From the NCBI GenBank assembly GCA_021776245.1, contig JAJFGF010000046.1:62001-126000 (forward strand): 64,000 nt of DNA, in the 5' to 3' direction. The DNA comes from Hyphococcus sp. GTDB lineage: Bacteria; Pseudomonadota; Alphaproteobacteria; Caulobacterales; Parvularculaceae. The notes under the pieces are model-generated. The model was not told the DNA's origin. It searched no databases and saw only the letters and a list, made by a program, of their open reading frames with translations. Positions 8,668 through 17,802 of the stretch are shown here, one piece after another (positions within the stretch are counted from its first letter, which is position 1; each line of letters begins with the position of its first letter). A program made the translations under genes and the position numbers.

Positions 8668-9819
8668 ATGAAAACATTCGGCGCAATAGCGGGCGCATTA
8701 CTTATCATCGGCGCCGTGATATTTTTTGTCGTCCTGCCCCCCCGCGTTGATGACCGGATGAATGTCGTGATCGAACACGCGCCCTATGAAGTAAGCGCAG
8801 AGGCGCACGCGCTTCATGAGAAAATCCATGTCGCGGATCTTCATGCTGATATGTTGTTATGGATGCGCGATCCATCTGAGCGCCATGCGCGGGGACATAC
8901 AGATTTGCCGCGCCTTCGGGAAGGCGGCGTCAAATTACAGGTCTTTACCGCCGTCACCAAAACGCCGAAAAATCTCAACTACGATGAAAATGACGCGGGT
9001 TCCGATGACATAACTCTGCTGGCGGTTGCCCAGCGCTGGCCGATCAGGACGTGGGGCAGCATCCTCGAACGCGCGCTTTATCAGGCGTCGCGCCTCGACC
9101 GGCTCGAACGCGTCGCTGGTGACGATTTCATTTTCGTTAAATCCGCATCCGACCTGCAACGCGCATTAAATGGCGATGCGCTTGCTGGCATTTACGGGAT
9201 TGAAGGCGCGCATCCGCTGGAAGGCGATCTTGCTAATATTGACAGGCTTTATGATGCGGGTTTGCGCGTGATGGGCCTTCAGCATTTTTTCGACAATGAA
9301 CTGGGCGGTTCCTTGCATGGGAAGTCCGGCGCCGGGCTGACGGATTTTGGCAAGGCGGCTGTCGATACAGCCGTCGCGCGCGGCATGATCGTCGATGTCG
9401 CACATTCATCGGAACAGGTTGTGCGCGATGTTTTGGCGCGCAATGACAAACCGGTTATTGTTTCTCACACGGGTCTTAAGGGTCATTGCGACAGCCCGCG
9501 CAACATATCCGATACGCTGATGCAGGAAATCGCCGACCATGGCGGGCTGATCGGCGTCGGTTTTTGGGACGGCGCTATTTGTACGCCGACGCCGCAAGGC
9601 ATTGCCGGCGCCATCATTTACGCCGTCGGCCTTGTCGGCGCAGATCATGTGGCGCTCGGGTCTGATTTCGACGGCACGGTATCGGCCCCGTTCGACGCAT
9701 CGGAACTTGCGGTCCTGACCAATGCGTTAATACAAGGCGGTCTCGATGAGCCGACGATCCGCGCCGTGATGGGCGAAAACGCAATCCGCTTTTTTCTGGA
9801 AAATTTGCCGGCGGCTTAA
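8668..9819 (+). CDS. membrane dipeptidase (peptidase family M19), membrane-anchored
   Basis: M19 zinc dipeptidases hydrolyse dipeptides, including D-amino-acid ones. Zinc motifs in order are HVADLHADML (H-x-D), GIEGAHPL (bridging Glu), DVAHSS and VSHTG (later His ligands), and LGSDFDG. The N-terminus has one strongly hydrophobic helix (TFGAIAGALLIIGAVIFFVVLPP) that acts as an uncleaved signal anchor, placing the catalytic domain outside the cytoplasmic membrane. The frame opens at 8638, but GGAGAGGG lies just before the tandem ATGs at 8665/8668, so 8668 is preferred. A second M19 gene is at 20844. Confidence 0.9.
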   Translation: MKTFGAIAGALLIIGAVIFFVVLPPRVDDRMNVVIEHAPYEVSAEAHALHEKIHVADLHADMLLWMRDPSERHARGHTDLPRLREGGVKLQVFTAVTKTPKNLNYDENDAGSDDITLLAVAQRWPIRTWGSILERALYQASRLDRLERVAGDDFIFVKSASDLQRALNGDALAGIYGIEGAHPLEGDLANIDRLYDAGLRVMGLQHFFDNELGGSLHGKSGAGLTDFGKAAVDTAVARGMIVDVAHSSEQVVRDVLARNDKPVIVSHTGLKGHCDSPRNISDTLMQEIADHGGLIGVGFWDGAICTPTPQGIAGAIIYAVGLVGADHVALGSDFDGTVSAPFDASELAVLTNALIQGGLDEPTIRAVMGENAIRFFLENLPAA

Positions 9820-9831
9820 ATCGCTACAGTT

Positions 9832-10020
9832 CTATTGGGCGGCGCATATTTCAGCTGCGGCGAAGCATTCTTCGAATATGCTGGCGTCCGCTGTCATCAG
9901 CGCTGCCGGTATGGCGATCCCCATCGCCAATATGCCGACCAGAATATAAAATGCCGCCTTCGCCGTTTTCGGGCCGATATTGATATCCGGTGCAAAATCT
10001 CTTTCTGTGGCTATGGCCAT
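9832..10020 (-). CDS. 62-residue single-pass membrane protein
   Basis: ATG 10020 is preceded by GAGGAG at proper spacing; the longer frame to 10041 would lack a site. After a polar stretch (MAIATERDFAPDINIGPKTAK) there is one membrane helix, AAFYILVGILAMGIAIPAAL, then a short tail with Cys residues ending ICAAQ. The family is not recognised. The gene is convergent with the M19 gene, 12 bp apart. Its upstream region carries repeated TTGCGC motifs and a TTGACA box (10099-10094, minus strand), which suggests specific control. Confidence 0.6.
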   Translation of the reverse strand: MAIATERDFAPDINIGPKTAKAAFYILVGILAMGIAIPAALMTADASIFEECFAAAEICAAQ

Positions 10021-10070
10021 AACACAACTCCTCAGGCTCAAACTGGCGGCCTGTCATAATTCTGTCATGT

Positions 10071-10121
10071 AAAATTGCGCAATTATTGCGCATTGTCAAG
10101 GTCGGCGCGCAAAAATTGCGC
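10071..10121 (-). promoter_or_regulatory. promoter region with repeated TTGCGC motifs
   Basis: AAAATTGCGC occurs at 10071-10080 and 10112-10121, with TTATTGCGCA between them (10083-10092). On the minus strand TTGACA lies at 10099-10094, with an AT-rich segment about 17 bases on. The repeats overlap this likely promoter of the 62-residue protein gene and look like repeated operator half-sites. Confidence 0.35.
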
Positions 10122-10173
10122 TTTTGTCATAAAACTGAAATATTGTGCCTGGAAAAAGTTGCCTAAGATCAAT

Positions 10174-10198
10174 ACCTTAGGTGGACACAACCTAAGGT
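10174..10198. repeat. 9-bp inverted repeat
   Basis: ACCTTAGGT (10174-10182) and ACCTAAGGT (10190-10198) pair perfectly across a 7-nt loop, and related CCTAA units flank it at 10162 and 10204. It lies downstream of yaaA (stop at 10244). No T-run follows directly, so a terminator role is uncertain; it may equally be an operator. Confidence 0.45.
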
Positions 10199-10243
10199 CG
10201 GGATGCCTAATGCGACAGTGATACTGCTGATATTTTCGGTGCT

Positions 10244-11029
10244 TTAGGTCTTTTTCGGTGGCTGGGGACGAGTGAAGACCCATTCCTGATCCGAGGAAAG
10301 CGCTTTTGAAAATTTATATCCGCCGACAGAAAACTTTTTCATATCCTCGGCGCGCGTAATGCGTTTTTCAATCGCCCAGCGCGCCATCATGCCCCGCGCT
10401 TGTTTTACGTAAAGCATCATTGCGCGTGCTTTTCCGTCTTTGACTTCTTTGAAGTTGAACATGACGAAGGGCGCCTTCAGAGCTTTGCGATCGACGGCCT
10501 TGGCGTATTCATTCGAGGCAAGGCAAGCGATCGTTGGGTCGTCATGGCTCTTGACCGCCTTGTCGAGTTCTTTGGCGATGACGGGCGCCCAATAGCTGTG
10601 GAGGTTTGCGCCTCGCGGGTTTTTAAGTCGTGAGCCCATCTCAAGACGATAGGGCTGGATGCCGTCAAGGGGACGCAACAATCCGTAAAGACCGGAAAGA
10701 ATGCGCAAATGATCTTGCGCAAATTTCAGATCGTCCGGTTTGAGAGAATTGGCGTCGAGCCCTCTGTATACATCGCCAGCGAAGGTCAAGGCAGCCTGTT
10801 TGGCGCCGGCAACTGTACCCGACATGTTCAGCGCCTGAAATCGCTCATAATTAAGATCAACGAGTTTGTCTGAAATGCCCATCAGGCGTTTGATGTCGCC
10901 GCGCTTTAATTTCTTTGCGACTAAAGCAATTTCGGCGCTGTCCTTTGACAGCGCAGGTTTGGTCGCCTTCGGCATTTCAGGCACAGGATCAAAATTGAGA
11001 TTTTTTGCTGGCGACAACAACATCAGCAT
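10244..11029 (-). CDS. yaaA: peroxide stress protein YaaA (UPF0246)
   Basis: The N-terminus MLMLLSPAKNLNFDP matches the MLILISPAKTLD opening of E. coli YaaA, which supports the first ATG over the one two codons later. Conserved blocks SGLYGLLRPLDGIQPYRLEMG and CLASNEYAKAVD are present, and the length of 261 is normal. YaaA limits DNA and protein damage under hydrogen peroxide by lowering free intracellular iron, and the fold binds DNA. It lies 16 bp downstream of the FAD oxidase gene on the same strand and is probably in its operon. Confidence 0.95.
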   Translation of the reverse strand: MLMLLSPAKNLNFDPVPEMPKATKPALSKDSAEIALVAKKLKRGDIKRLMGISDKLVDLNYERFQALNMSGTVAGAKQAALTFAGDVYRGLDANSLKPDDLKFAQDHLRILSGLYGLLRPLDGIQPYRLEMGSRLKNPRGANLHSYWAPVIAKELDKAVKSHDDPTIACLASNEYAKAVDRKALKAPFVMFNFKEVKDGKARAMMLYVKQARGMMARWAIEKRITRAEDMKKFSVGGYKFSKALSSDQEWVFTRPQPPKKT

Positions 11030-11045
11030 AGAGATAACTATCCTT

Positions 11046-12467
11046 TTAAAGCATTTTTCCGGGGTTCATGATGCCCTGGGGGTCAAGGGCGTTTTTTATC
11101 GCACGCATCATTTCCAATTCAACCGCGCTTTTGCGCTTAGCCAGTGTATCGCGGCGATGACGCCCGATGCCATGCTCAGCGGAAATCGATCCGTCAAACA
11201 AATCAATCACATCATAGACGGCCGCTTCGATCATCGGCCGTTTTTCGTCAAGCGCGTTCGGTCCGGCGCCGTCCGGCGGGATCACATCATAATGGATATT
11301 GCCGTCACCGATATGGCCGAAGGCAACAATGCGCGCGCCGGGCGCCACGCGTTCCACTTCGGCGCCGGCTTTTTCGAGAAAAATCGGAATATCACTGGTT
11401 GCGACGGAAACATCATGGCGAGCGCCAAGGCCTTCGCCATTGATCGCTTCTGAGATCGAATGGCGGATACGCCAGAACATATCGGATTGGGCCTTGCTTT
11501 CGGCTATTGTTGCATCAGCGATCAGGCTTTTTTCCAGTGCATCGCCGAGCGCATTTTCAATGACGCCGCGCAACCCTGACGCCTGGCCCGAAGAAAACTC
11601 CATCAGCGCGTACCAAGGGTGAGGAGATTGCAGCGCGTCGCGTGTTTCCGGAATATGTTTCAAAACAAGATCGATACAACGCCGCGACATCAATTCAAAA
11701 CTCGTCGCAGCACCGCCGGTTGCGCCCTGCATGTGTGACAGGAGCGCGACCGCATCAGCGCTGCTCGCAATACCAGCGCATGCCGTGACGACATCCGCCG
11801 GTATCGGGAACAGCTTTAACACTGCGCCCGTGACAATCCCCAGCGTGCCTTCGCCGCCGATTAACAGCTGCTTCAAATCATAACCCGTATTATCCTTGCG
11901 CAGCCGTTTCAGGCTGTTCCAAATCTCGCCATTGGGCATCACCGCCTCGAGCCCGAGCACAAGGTCGCGCGTATTGCCGTAACGCAAGACATTAACGCCG
12001 CCGGCATTTGTCGAGATGACGCCGCCGATCTGGCACGATCCTTCCGAGCCGATCGATAATGGAAACAGGCGATCTGCCTCATTGGCGGCTTTTTGCGCTT
12101 CGGCGAGTGTCAGGCCAGCATCAACGGTCATCGTATTATTCAAAGGCGATATCTCGCGGATACGGCGCATACGTTTCAGCGACAGCAATATTTCATCGCC
12201 TGATGGAATTTGCCCTCCAACAAGGCCGGTATTGCCGCCTTGAGGCGTGATCGCGATATTTTCTGCGGCGCAGATTTTGACAATGTCTGCGACTTCCCGG
12301 GTTGATGCGGGCGCCACGATCATTGCTGCTTCGCCGGGCCAGCGGCCGCGCCATTCAGACAGGAACGGCGCTTGATCATTGCCCTCAATGACGCCTTTTT
12401 CGCCGACAATTGCGCGGATTGCCGCAATCGTGTCTGGCGACGGTGCGGCGCGTGCTGCAGATGTCAT
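11046..12467 (-). CDS. FAD-linked D-2-hydroxyacid (lactate/2-hydroxyglutarate-type) dehydrogenase
   Basis: The 473-residue protein has a PCMH-type FAD-binding domain at ~40-220 (IVAPASTREVADIVKIC, PQGGNTGLVGGQ, SIGSEGSCQIGGVISTNAGG, LLIGGEGTLGIVT). A C-terminal FAD-oxidase domain follows, with the metal-binding FGHIGDGNIHYDV segment and the terminal SAEHGIGRHRRD...NPGKML. This is the D2HGDH/GlcD/Dld2 family, oxidising D-2-hydroxyglutarate, D-lactate or glycolate and passing electrons to quinone or an electron-transfer flavoprotein. Substrate cannot be chosen from sequence. GAGGAACC precedes the ATG. It is divergent from the methyltransferase-like lipoprotein genes. Confidence 0.92.
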   Translation of the reverse strand: MTSAARAAPSPDTIAAIRAIVGEKGVIEGNDQAPFLSEWRGRWPGEAAMIVAPASTREVADIVKICAAENIAITPQGGNTGLVGGQIPSGDEILLSLKRMRRIREISPLNNTMTVDAGLTLAEAQKAANEADRLFPLSIGSEGSCQIGGVISTNAGGVNVLRYGNTRDLVLGLEAVMPNGEIWNSLKRLRKDNTGYDLKQLLIGGEGTLGIVTGAVLKLFPIPADVVTACAGIASSADAVALLSHMQGATGGAATSFELMSRRCIDLVLKHIPETRDALQSPHPWYALMEFSSGQASGLRGVIENALGDALEKSLIADATIAESKAQSDMFWRIRHSISEAINGEGLGARHDVSVATSDIPIFLEKAGAEVERVAPGARIVAFGHIGDGNIHYDVIPPDGAGPNALDEKRPMIEAAVYDVIDLFDGSISAEHGIGRHRRDTLAKRKSAVELEMMRAIKNALDPQGIMNPGKML

Positions 12468-12644
12468 CGGGCGGGGTTCCTCAAAGCAAGGCGAGCGTCA
12501 TGAATAGGCGGGGGGCAGGCCAGGTTCAAGGCGCCCGCGCGTTTGCAGGCACGGCTATTGGTGTGGTTTTGCATTCCCGAAAAAAGCGGCATATCAATCT
12601 ATGTCGGGGCGCGATTGATGATCGATAAAAAGCGGGCGGGAGAA

Positions 12645-13424
12645 ATGACGAAACGCCAATTACAATTTTTCATTGTCGCAATTGCCGTTGTGATTGCGGC
12701 GGGGTGCGCGCCGGAAGGTCCTGTGGCGCAAGATCATGTTTCACGCGCCGAAAGTGTCGTTGCGAGCAATTCGCGTCCAGCTGCAGATCGCAAGGACGAT
12801 CCGATGCGAAAACCTGCGAGCGTGCTGGCCCTTGCCGCGATCAAACCCGGCATGACTGTTTTCGAGATTGAAGCGGGCAGCGGCTATTATACGGAATTGA
12901 TCTCTGCATTGGTGGGGCCTGACGGTGCCGTCATCATGCAAAGCCCGGAAAACTTTGACAGCTTTTTAGCAGAGGCGATTGAAGATCGTCTAGCGGAAAA
13001 TCGCTTACCAAATGTTCGCCTGTCGAAGACAAACTTCGATAATCTCGACGCCGCCGACAATTCCGTTGACCTTGCAACATGGATATTAGGGCCGCACGAG
13101 CTCTATTTCACGCCGAATGGCAGCAGCGGCCTGGGCGAAGTTGAAACGGCTTATGCGGAAATCTTTCGCATACTGAAACCGGGCGGTGTGCTGATCATCC
13201 TCGATCACGCCGCCGCGCCGGGGTCGCCGGAAACGACGGGCGGCGCCCTTCATCGCATTGATCCCGCGATTGTGAAGCAACTGGCAGCGGGTGCGGGCTT
13301 TATGCTTGTTGAAGAAAGCGATGTGCTGCGCAATCCTGACGATGATTATTCCATCGGTGTTTTCGACCCGGCAGTGCGCCGCAAAACAGATCGATTTCTT
13401 TTGAAATATATCAAACCAGAATAG
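12645..13424 (+). CDS. exported methyltransferase-fold lipoprotein, first copy
   Basis: Start ATG 12645 follows GGGAGAA; the longer frame to 12543 is unsupported. The N-terminus is a lipoprotein-like signal (MTKRQLQFFIVAIAVVIAAGC) with the Cys at residue 21. The mature part is a class I SAM-methyltransferase-like fold (COG4798): KPGMTVFEIEAGSGYYTELIS resembles motif I with the usual DxGxG replaced by EIEAGSG, and RILKPGGVLIILDH is the motif IV/V region. Methylation outside the cytoplasm would lack SAM, so enzymatic function is doubtful. It is followed 10 bp later by a paralogue. Confidence 0.8.
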   Translation: MTKRQLQFFIVAIAVVIAAGCAPEGPVAQDHVSRAESVVASNSRPAADRKDDPMRKPASVLALAAIKPGMTVFEIEAGSGYYTELISALVGPDGAVIMQSPENFDSFLAEAIEDRLAENRLPNVRLSKTNFDNLDAADNSVDLATWILGPHELYFTPNGSSGLGEVETAYAEIFRILKPGGVLIILDHAAAPGSPETTGGALHRIDPAIVKQLAAGAGFMLVEESDVLRNPDDDYSIGVFDPAVRRKTDRFLLKYIKPE

Positions 13425-13434
13425 GAATTTCACC

Positions 13435-14232
13435 ATGCATAACAATCTGATCAAGCTGGTGCTTGCGTCGTCGGCGTTATTTTTTGCGGCGGCGTGTGAT
13501 CCTGCAGATACGGCCAGCAATGAGCAAGCGGCGGTAATCGACTACAACGCCATCGCAGAGGCGGCTGTGAGCAATCCGGATCGTTGGCCCGACGACAGCG
13601 CGAACGACGAACGGCGAAAGCCGGTCGAAACGCTGGCGTTTTTTAAATTCGCCCCAGGCATGTCGGTATTCGAAATTGAAGCCGGCGGCGGATATTTTAC
13701 AGAATTATATTCGTTTGCTGTTGGGCCGGAAGGGTCGGTAGTGATGCAAAACCCGGAGAGCTTTCTGGGATTCTTTGGCGAGGAGCTGACAGCGCGCATC
13801 GCCGGTGATCGCCTCGCCAATGTTCGTCAGTCGCTTTCGTTATTCGATGCGTTTGACGCCGAAGACGGCAGTATGGACCTCGTTACCTGGGTGCAGGGCC
13901 CCCATGAGATGTATTACGAACAGGAGGATGGGAGTTCGCTTGGTGCGCCAGCCGCGCCTTATGCGGAAGCCTTTCGAATCCTTAAGCCGGGGGGCGGCTT
14001 CGGCGTCATCGATCATTCCGCCGTCGAGGGCGCGCCGGAAACAACCGGCAACACACTCCACCGAATTGACAAGGCCATCGTGATTCGCATGGCGGAAGAG
14101 GCCGGCTTCGTTCTGGACGGTGAAAGTGATTTCCTCGCCAAACCGGAAGATGATCGCACCATTCTTGTCTTCAGCCCGGAGATCAGAGGCAAGACGGACC
14201 AGTTTGCCATGCGGTTCCGCAAGCCTGAGTAA
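13435..14232 (+). CDS. exported methyltransferase-fold lipoprotein, second copy
   Basis: This is a tandem paralogue of the preceding gene: the blocks FAPGMSVFEIEAGGGYFTELYS, the QGPHEMYY segment, RILKPGGGFGVIDHSA, ETTGNTLHRID and the shared C-terminus FRKPE align in order. The signal MHNNLIKLVLASSALFFAAAC ends in a lipobox-like Cys at residue 21. AGGAATT precedes the ATG. Like its neighbour it keeps the fold but altered motif I residues (EIEAGGG). A gene duplication within one transcription unit is the simplest reading. The substrate or ligand is unknown. Confidence 0.82.
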   Translation: MHNNLIKLVLASSALFFAAACDPADTASNEQAAVIDYNAIAEAAVSNPDRWPDDSANDERRKPVETLAFFKFAPGMSVFEIEAGGGYFTELYSFAVGPEGSVVMQNPESFLGFFGEELTARIAGDRLANVRQSLSLFDAFDAEDGSMDLVTWVQGPHEMYYEQEDGSSLGAPAAPYAEAFRILKPGGGFGVIDHSAVEGAPETTGNTLHRIDKAIVIRMAEEAGFVLDGESDFLAKPEDDRTILVFSPEIRGKTDQFAMRFRKPE

Positions 14233-14344
14233 GCGACGCGAAATTCCATAATATATTGACGTCACGGAGCTATTGGGCGCCGCATTGGCCGAGAGCCTTG
14301 CGGTGCACAAAGACTAACGACTTGGCAAAAATGATCTCCGTCGA

Positions 14345-15889
14345 TTATTGACGCACGAATATCCGTCCGCCCCAATCGAGAATAAAGCCGTCTTTGTCAC
14401 CCGTCCTGAACACGAACATTTCCGGCGGATCGCCCCACATGCCAAAGTCCGCTAGATAGGCGTCTCCACCCAGATGCGATAGCGGTCCGGACATCTCACC
14501 GAAGACAACCTTCACTCCATCGCCTTCTTCAGCCACCGTCATTTGACCGAGACGCGGGTCAATATAGTCCCCTACAAGATCGGCCAGCGTCAATGTTGGA
14601 TCGCCTGACGGCGCCCGTTCGCGCAGCTGGCCCATATATTGTTCTAAGCGTTCGACCCAGTTCGTTTTAGCCGCTGCGATCGCTTCCAGGCGGCGCTCCA
14701 TGCGTTCATCGAGGTCAGGTTTCTGCAACAGCATATCATATATGCTGGAGGCTAATGCATGCGTCACTCTACCGCCGAATGCCAGCTCATTTGTCAGGAC
14801 AACGACGCCGATGTTGTGATCTGGCATAAAAGACATATGCGTTTCCCCGCCAAAGTGATGCATCAACAAATCGCCTTCATAATCGGCAGAATATAAACCA
14901 AGACCATAGGCAAAGCGTTTGTACTCAGTGAACTCAGCCTTCAGCTGGACCTGACGCGCATGGGTTTGTTCTATGGCGCGCTGAGGCAGCATTTGAATGT
15001 CGTCAAGACGGCCGCTGTTGAGGTTAAGGATCAACCAGCGGCCCATGTCGGCGACCGTGGAAACGGCGCCGCCTGCCGCGTGCATCTGGCGGTCAGTTTT
15101 TGTATGCGTTGGTTCAAAGTCAGCATTCTGAGCGCCGATATATCCTTGCGCCATTGGGCCGTCTTCGGCCTTCGCCATCACGGTAAAACTGTTGGTCATG
15201 CCGGCTGGCCGGAATATTTTTTCCCGGATGAAGTCACGCCAATTTGTTCCGGTCTTCGCGCCTATCGCATGCGCGGCCATAATTGGCCCAACATTGGAAT
15301 AACGAAATCGAATGTCTTTGACTTGCGAAAACTTGTTTAGATGACTGACATAATCTTCTTCCACGAGGTTTCCGGAATAGGCGGTGCGATAGTTGAGGCC
15401 AGCATCGAATGTCGGGTTTGTGTGGGTCAGGTGCGCGCGAATTGACGCTTGTTTCGCGTTGAGGCCGTCTGGAAAGCAAATTCCTGGAAGGTATTCCGAG
15501 ATCGGCGCGTCAAGTTCTATAGCGCCTTCTTCATGCAGGATGGCTGCTGCTGCGCCCAGAAAATTCTTGGTCGTCGATTTCAGATAGTATCGCGTTTGCG
15601 ATGTTGCATCTTCACATTTGGCCAGATCTCGGTAACCAAAGCCGCGCGCATAGACGATGCGGTCATCCTTAACGATGGCGATTGAAAGTCCCGGGACTGC
15701 ATCGGCATCAGTTAAAAAAGTTTCAATTGTGCGTTCTTGCTTGCGCGACAGGAAGCGCAACTGTTGAACGCCCTCGTTTCGATTCGCCGCGAACCCGCCG
15801 CAGGCTTCAACTGACGGATGCGCCGCCTGTGCGGCGGTCGCGACGGTGATTGCAGCGCCAAGGCCGGCGGCAAGGCAACGCAAAGTCAT
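14345..15889 (-). CDS. secreted serine beta-lactamase-family hydrolase
   Basis: The protein has 514 residues with a cleavable signal (residues 1-22, ending AAQAA). The catalytic domain carries S105-T-T-K108 (SxxK) in YYLKSTTKNF and Y197-S-N199 (YxN), as in class C beta-lactamases, D,D-peptidases and esterase EstB types. A helical segment follows the catalytic domain (about residues 390-425), then a beta-rich C-terminal region of about 90 residues. Such proteins act in the periplasm on beta-lactams, peptides or esters; the lysine-containing third motif is not obvious, which favours a peptidase or esterase over a lactamase. It is convergent with the methyltransferase-like genes. Confidence 0.85.
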   Translation of the reverse strand: MTLRCLAAGLGAAITVATAAQAAHPSVEACGGFAANRNEGVQQLRFLSRKQERTIETFLTDADAVPGLSIAIVKDDRIVYARGFGYRDLAKCEDATSQTRYYLKSTTKNFLGAAAAILHEEGAIELDAPISEYLPGICFPDGLNAKQASIRAHLTHTNPTFDAGLNYRTAYSGNLVEEDYVSHLNKFSQVKDIRFRYSNVGPIMAAHAIGAKTGTNWRDFIREKIFRPAGMTNSFTVMAKAEDGPMAQGYIGAQNADFEPTHTKTDRQMHAAGGAVSTVADMGRWLILNLNSGRLDDIQMLPQRAIEQTHARQVQLKAEFTEYKRFAYGLGLYSADYEGDLLMHHFGGETHMSFMPDHNIGVVVLTNELAFGGRVTHALASSIYDMLLQKPDLDERMERRLEAIAAAKTNWVERLEQYMGQLRERAPSGDPTLTLADLVGDYIDPRLGQMTVAEEGDGVKVVFGEMSGPLSHLGGDAYLADFGMWGDPPEMFVFRTGDKDGFILDWGGRIFVRQ

Positions 15890-15965
15890 GGGAGACCCCT
15901 CAATTTGTTTTATTCACCGATCCATATTGCTGGGTTTTGCACTGGTTTCTTGAACGCTTGTAACA

Positions 15966-16778
15966 TCAGCTGATGAAAATGGACCGCAATGCAGCTGGGG
16001 TCAGGCCGAAAGCGGCGCGCAGGCTGCGCGTTAAGTGGCTCTGATCGGAAAAACCGGCGGCGAAACTTGCGGGCCCCGGTGCAATATTGTCATGGGTGAG
16101 GAATCTCACAGCTTTTGCAAGGCGCAGATCACGCCTGAATTGGCTGATTGACTGCCCAAAGCAACGCCGGAAAGAACGCGCCAAATGAACTCTGTGAATG
16201 CCAGCATTATCGGCGACGGACTGGATACTATCCTCTGTCTCGAAAATTGCTTCACGCGCGCGCAACAGCCAGTCCGGCGCTGATTGGCGCTCCGCCGCGT
16301 CGCATTGTTCAGCGAGTCCTGCCAATAGATCATGTGTGATCGATTCAAATTCGCCTGCATCCTCAGCGCCGCATGACAACATCTTGTGCGCCAACATCGC
16401 CCACTCAGCACGACAAAAAGCGCCCGGCCTGATCCGCCATTCATCGAATCGAAGCTCGTCCTTTAGATTTTCATCATCCGGGTCGATATTGATTGACAGT
16501 AATAATGCGCCGTCAGAACCGAACTCATTGGCGTGACAAAAATTGACGGGCTTGAATTCCATGTGCATAGCGTTGGAATCAACGGCGCCATTGTTCGTTA
16601 TCTCGCGGACCGCGCCGGAAAGAAGAACGGAAAACTGCGCCACGTCATGGCGGTGTTGCTTCATTACTGTCTTTGGCGCGTAATAGACCAGACGCCAGAT
16701 GAAGGGCGAATATTGACGGCTGGATTCGACCGCCCGGACGGAGACGCCATGATCATCTCTTATGACTGTTGTCCGCAT
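15966..16778 (-). CDS. AraC-family transcriptional regulator
   Basis: Residues ~30-120 form a cupin-like sensor region with the KQHRHDVAQFSVLLSG pattern of metal- or ligand-binding cupins. The C-terminal ~100 residues hold two helix-turn-helix units: SIQSVADNAGIHRVHLARSFRRCFG and the second around GPASFAAGFSDQSHLTRSLRAAFGLTP, a textbook AraC signature. The frame extends to ATG 16838, inside tsaC; ATG 16778 lies 14 bp after the tsaC stop and is preferred, giving 270 residues. It is probably cotranscribed with tsaC. The target genes are unknown; the serine hydrolase next in line is one candidate. Confidence 0.88.
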   Translation of the reverse strand: MRTTVIRDDHGVSVRAVESSRQYSPFIWRLVYYAPKTVMKQHRHDVAQFSVLLSGAVREITNNGAVDSNAMHMEFKPVNFCHANEFGSDGALLLSINIDPDDENLKDELRFDEWRIRPGAFCRAEWAMLAHKMLSCGAEDAGEFESITHDLLAGLAEQCDAAERQSAPDWLLRAREAIFETEDSIQSVADNAGIHRVHLARSFRRCFGQSISQFRRDLRLAKAVRFLTHDNIAPGPASFAAGFSDQSHLTRSLRAAFGLTPAALRSIFIS

Positions 16779-16791
16779 ATCAACCCGTTCG

Positions 16792-17757
16792 TTACAGCGT
16801 CCCGCCGCGCGGCGCAGCAGCGCGGTTAAGGCGATCATTAATCGCCTCGCCTAAACCCTCCATAGGGATGGGCGCGACGGCAATCGTTTTGAGACCATGC
16901 GCTGCTGCGTTGCGATCAAGCGCATGAAGATGCGCAAAAAGATTGGCGGTCGCTTCAAGCATATTGCCCGATTTGCTTAAGTTGAGCGCATCAGCCCCTT
17001 TTGCAGCGATCTCACCAAATCCCAGGAACGCTTCGCCTGGTTGCGGCGCATTTGCGTTAAGACGCAACATGGCGCGCGGCGCATAGTGGCTGGCGAGCAT
17101 GCCGGGCGCCTCCGGATTTTTCGCTTGCAGCGCATTGCTGACCGGTCGCGCCAAAAATTCTTCAATGGTTTCGCGGGCAATACCGCCTGGCCGGAGCATC
17201 GTCACTTTATCACCGGCGACTTTAACGATGGTTGATTCAATACCGACCGGGCAAGGGCCGCCGTCAACGATCAAGTCTATCCTGTCGCCCAGTGATTGGC
17301 GGACATGATCAGCACTTGTGGGGCTGATGGTTCCCGATTGGTTGGCGCTCGGCGCGGCGAGCGCGCGGTCAACGGTTTTGATCAGCGCTTGCGCGGCCTC
17401 GTGGTTCGGCGCCCGAACAGCAATAGTATCGAGCCCTGCGCTGACCAAAAGCGAGACCGCACTGCCCTGGCGTCTTGGCAATACCAGCGTCAATGGTCCT
17501 GGCCAGAATTTGGCGGCGAGTTTTTTTGAAAGCGGCGTCATCGCGACATAGCGCCTGGCCATTTCCGCGCCGGTGACATGAATGATCAGCGGATTGAATT
17601 GCGGGCGGGATTTGGCTTCGAAGATGCGTGCAACGGCTTGATCATTCGTCGCATCAGCAGCGAGGCCATAAACGGTCTCGGTCGGAACGGCAACGAGACC
17701 GCCATTGAGGATGGTCGTGGCGCCGTTTCGAATCAATTTTATATCAACCGCTGTCAT
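16792..17757 (-). CDS. tsaC: L-threonylcarbamoyladenylate synthase (Sua5/YwlC type)
   Basis: This enzyme makes threonylcarbamoyl-AMP from threonine, bicarbonate and ATP, the first step of t6A modification at position 37 of ANN-decoding tRNAs. The YrdC domain spans ~1-200 with VAVPTETVYGLAADA, the KSRPQFNPLIIHV basic motif and APSANQSGTISPT. The extra C-terminal Sua5 domain (~215-321), introduced by MLASHYAPRAMLRL, makes it the long Sua5 form rather than TsaC proper; the length of 321 agrees. The AraC gene follows closely. A two-palindrome repeat element lies just upstream of the start. Confidence 0.94.
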   Translation of the reverse strand: MTAVDIKLIRNGATTILNGGLVAVPTETVYGLAADATNDQAVARIFEAKSRPQFNPLIIHVTGAEMARRYVAMTPLSKKLAAKFWPGPLTLVLPRRQGSAVSLLVSAGLDTIAVRAPNHEAAQALIKTVDRALAAPSANQSGTISPTSADHVRQSLGDRIDLIVDGGPCPVGIESTIVKVAGDKVTMLRPGGIARETIEEFLARPVSNALQAKNPEAPGMLASHYAPRAMLRLNANAPQPGEAFLGFGEIAAKGADALNLSKSGNMLEATANLFAHLHALDRNAAAHGLKTIAVAPIPMEGLGEAINDRLNRAAAPRGGTL

Positions 17758-17802
17758 TGCGCCTTTATATTAGCTTGCTTTGTCAACTTCACGAACGCGC
17801 TG

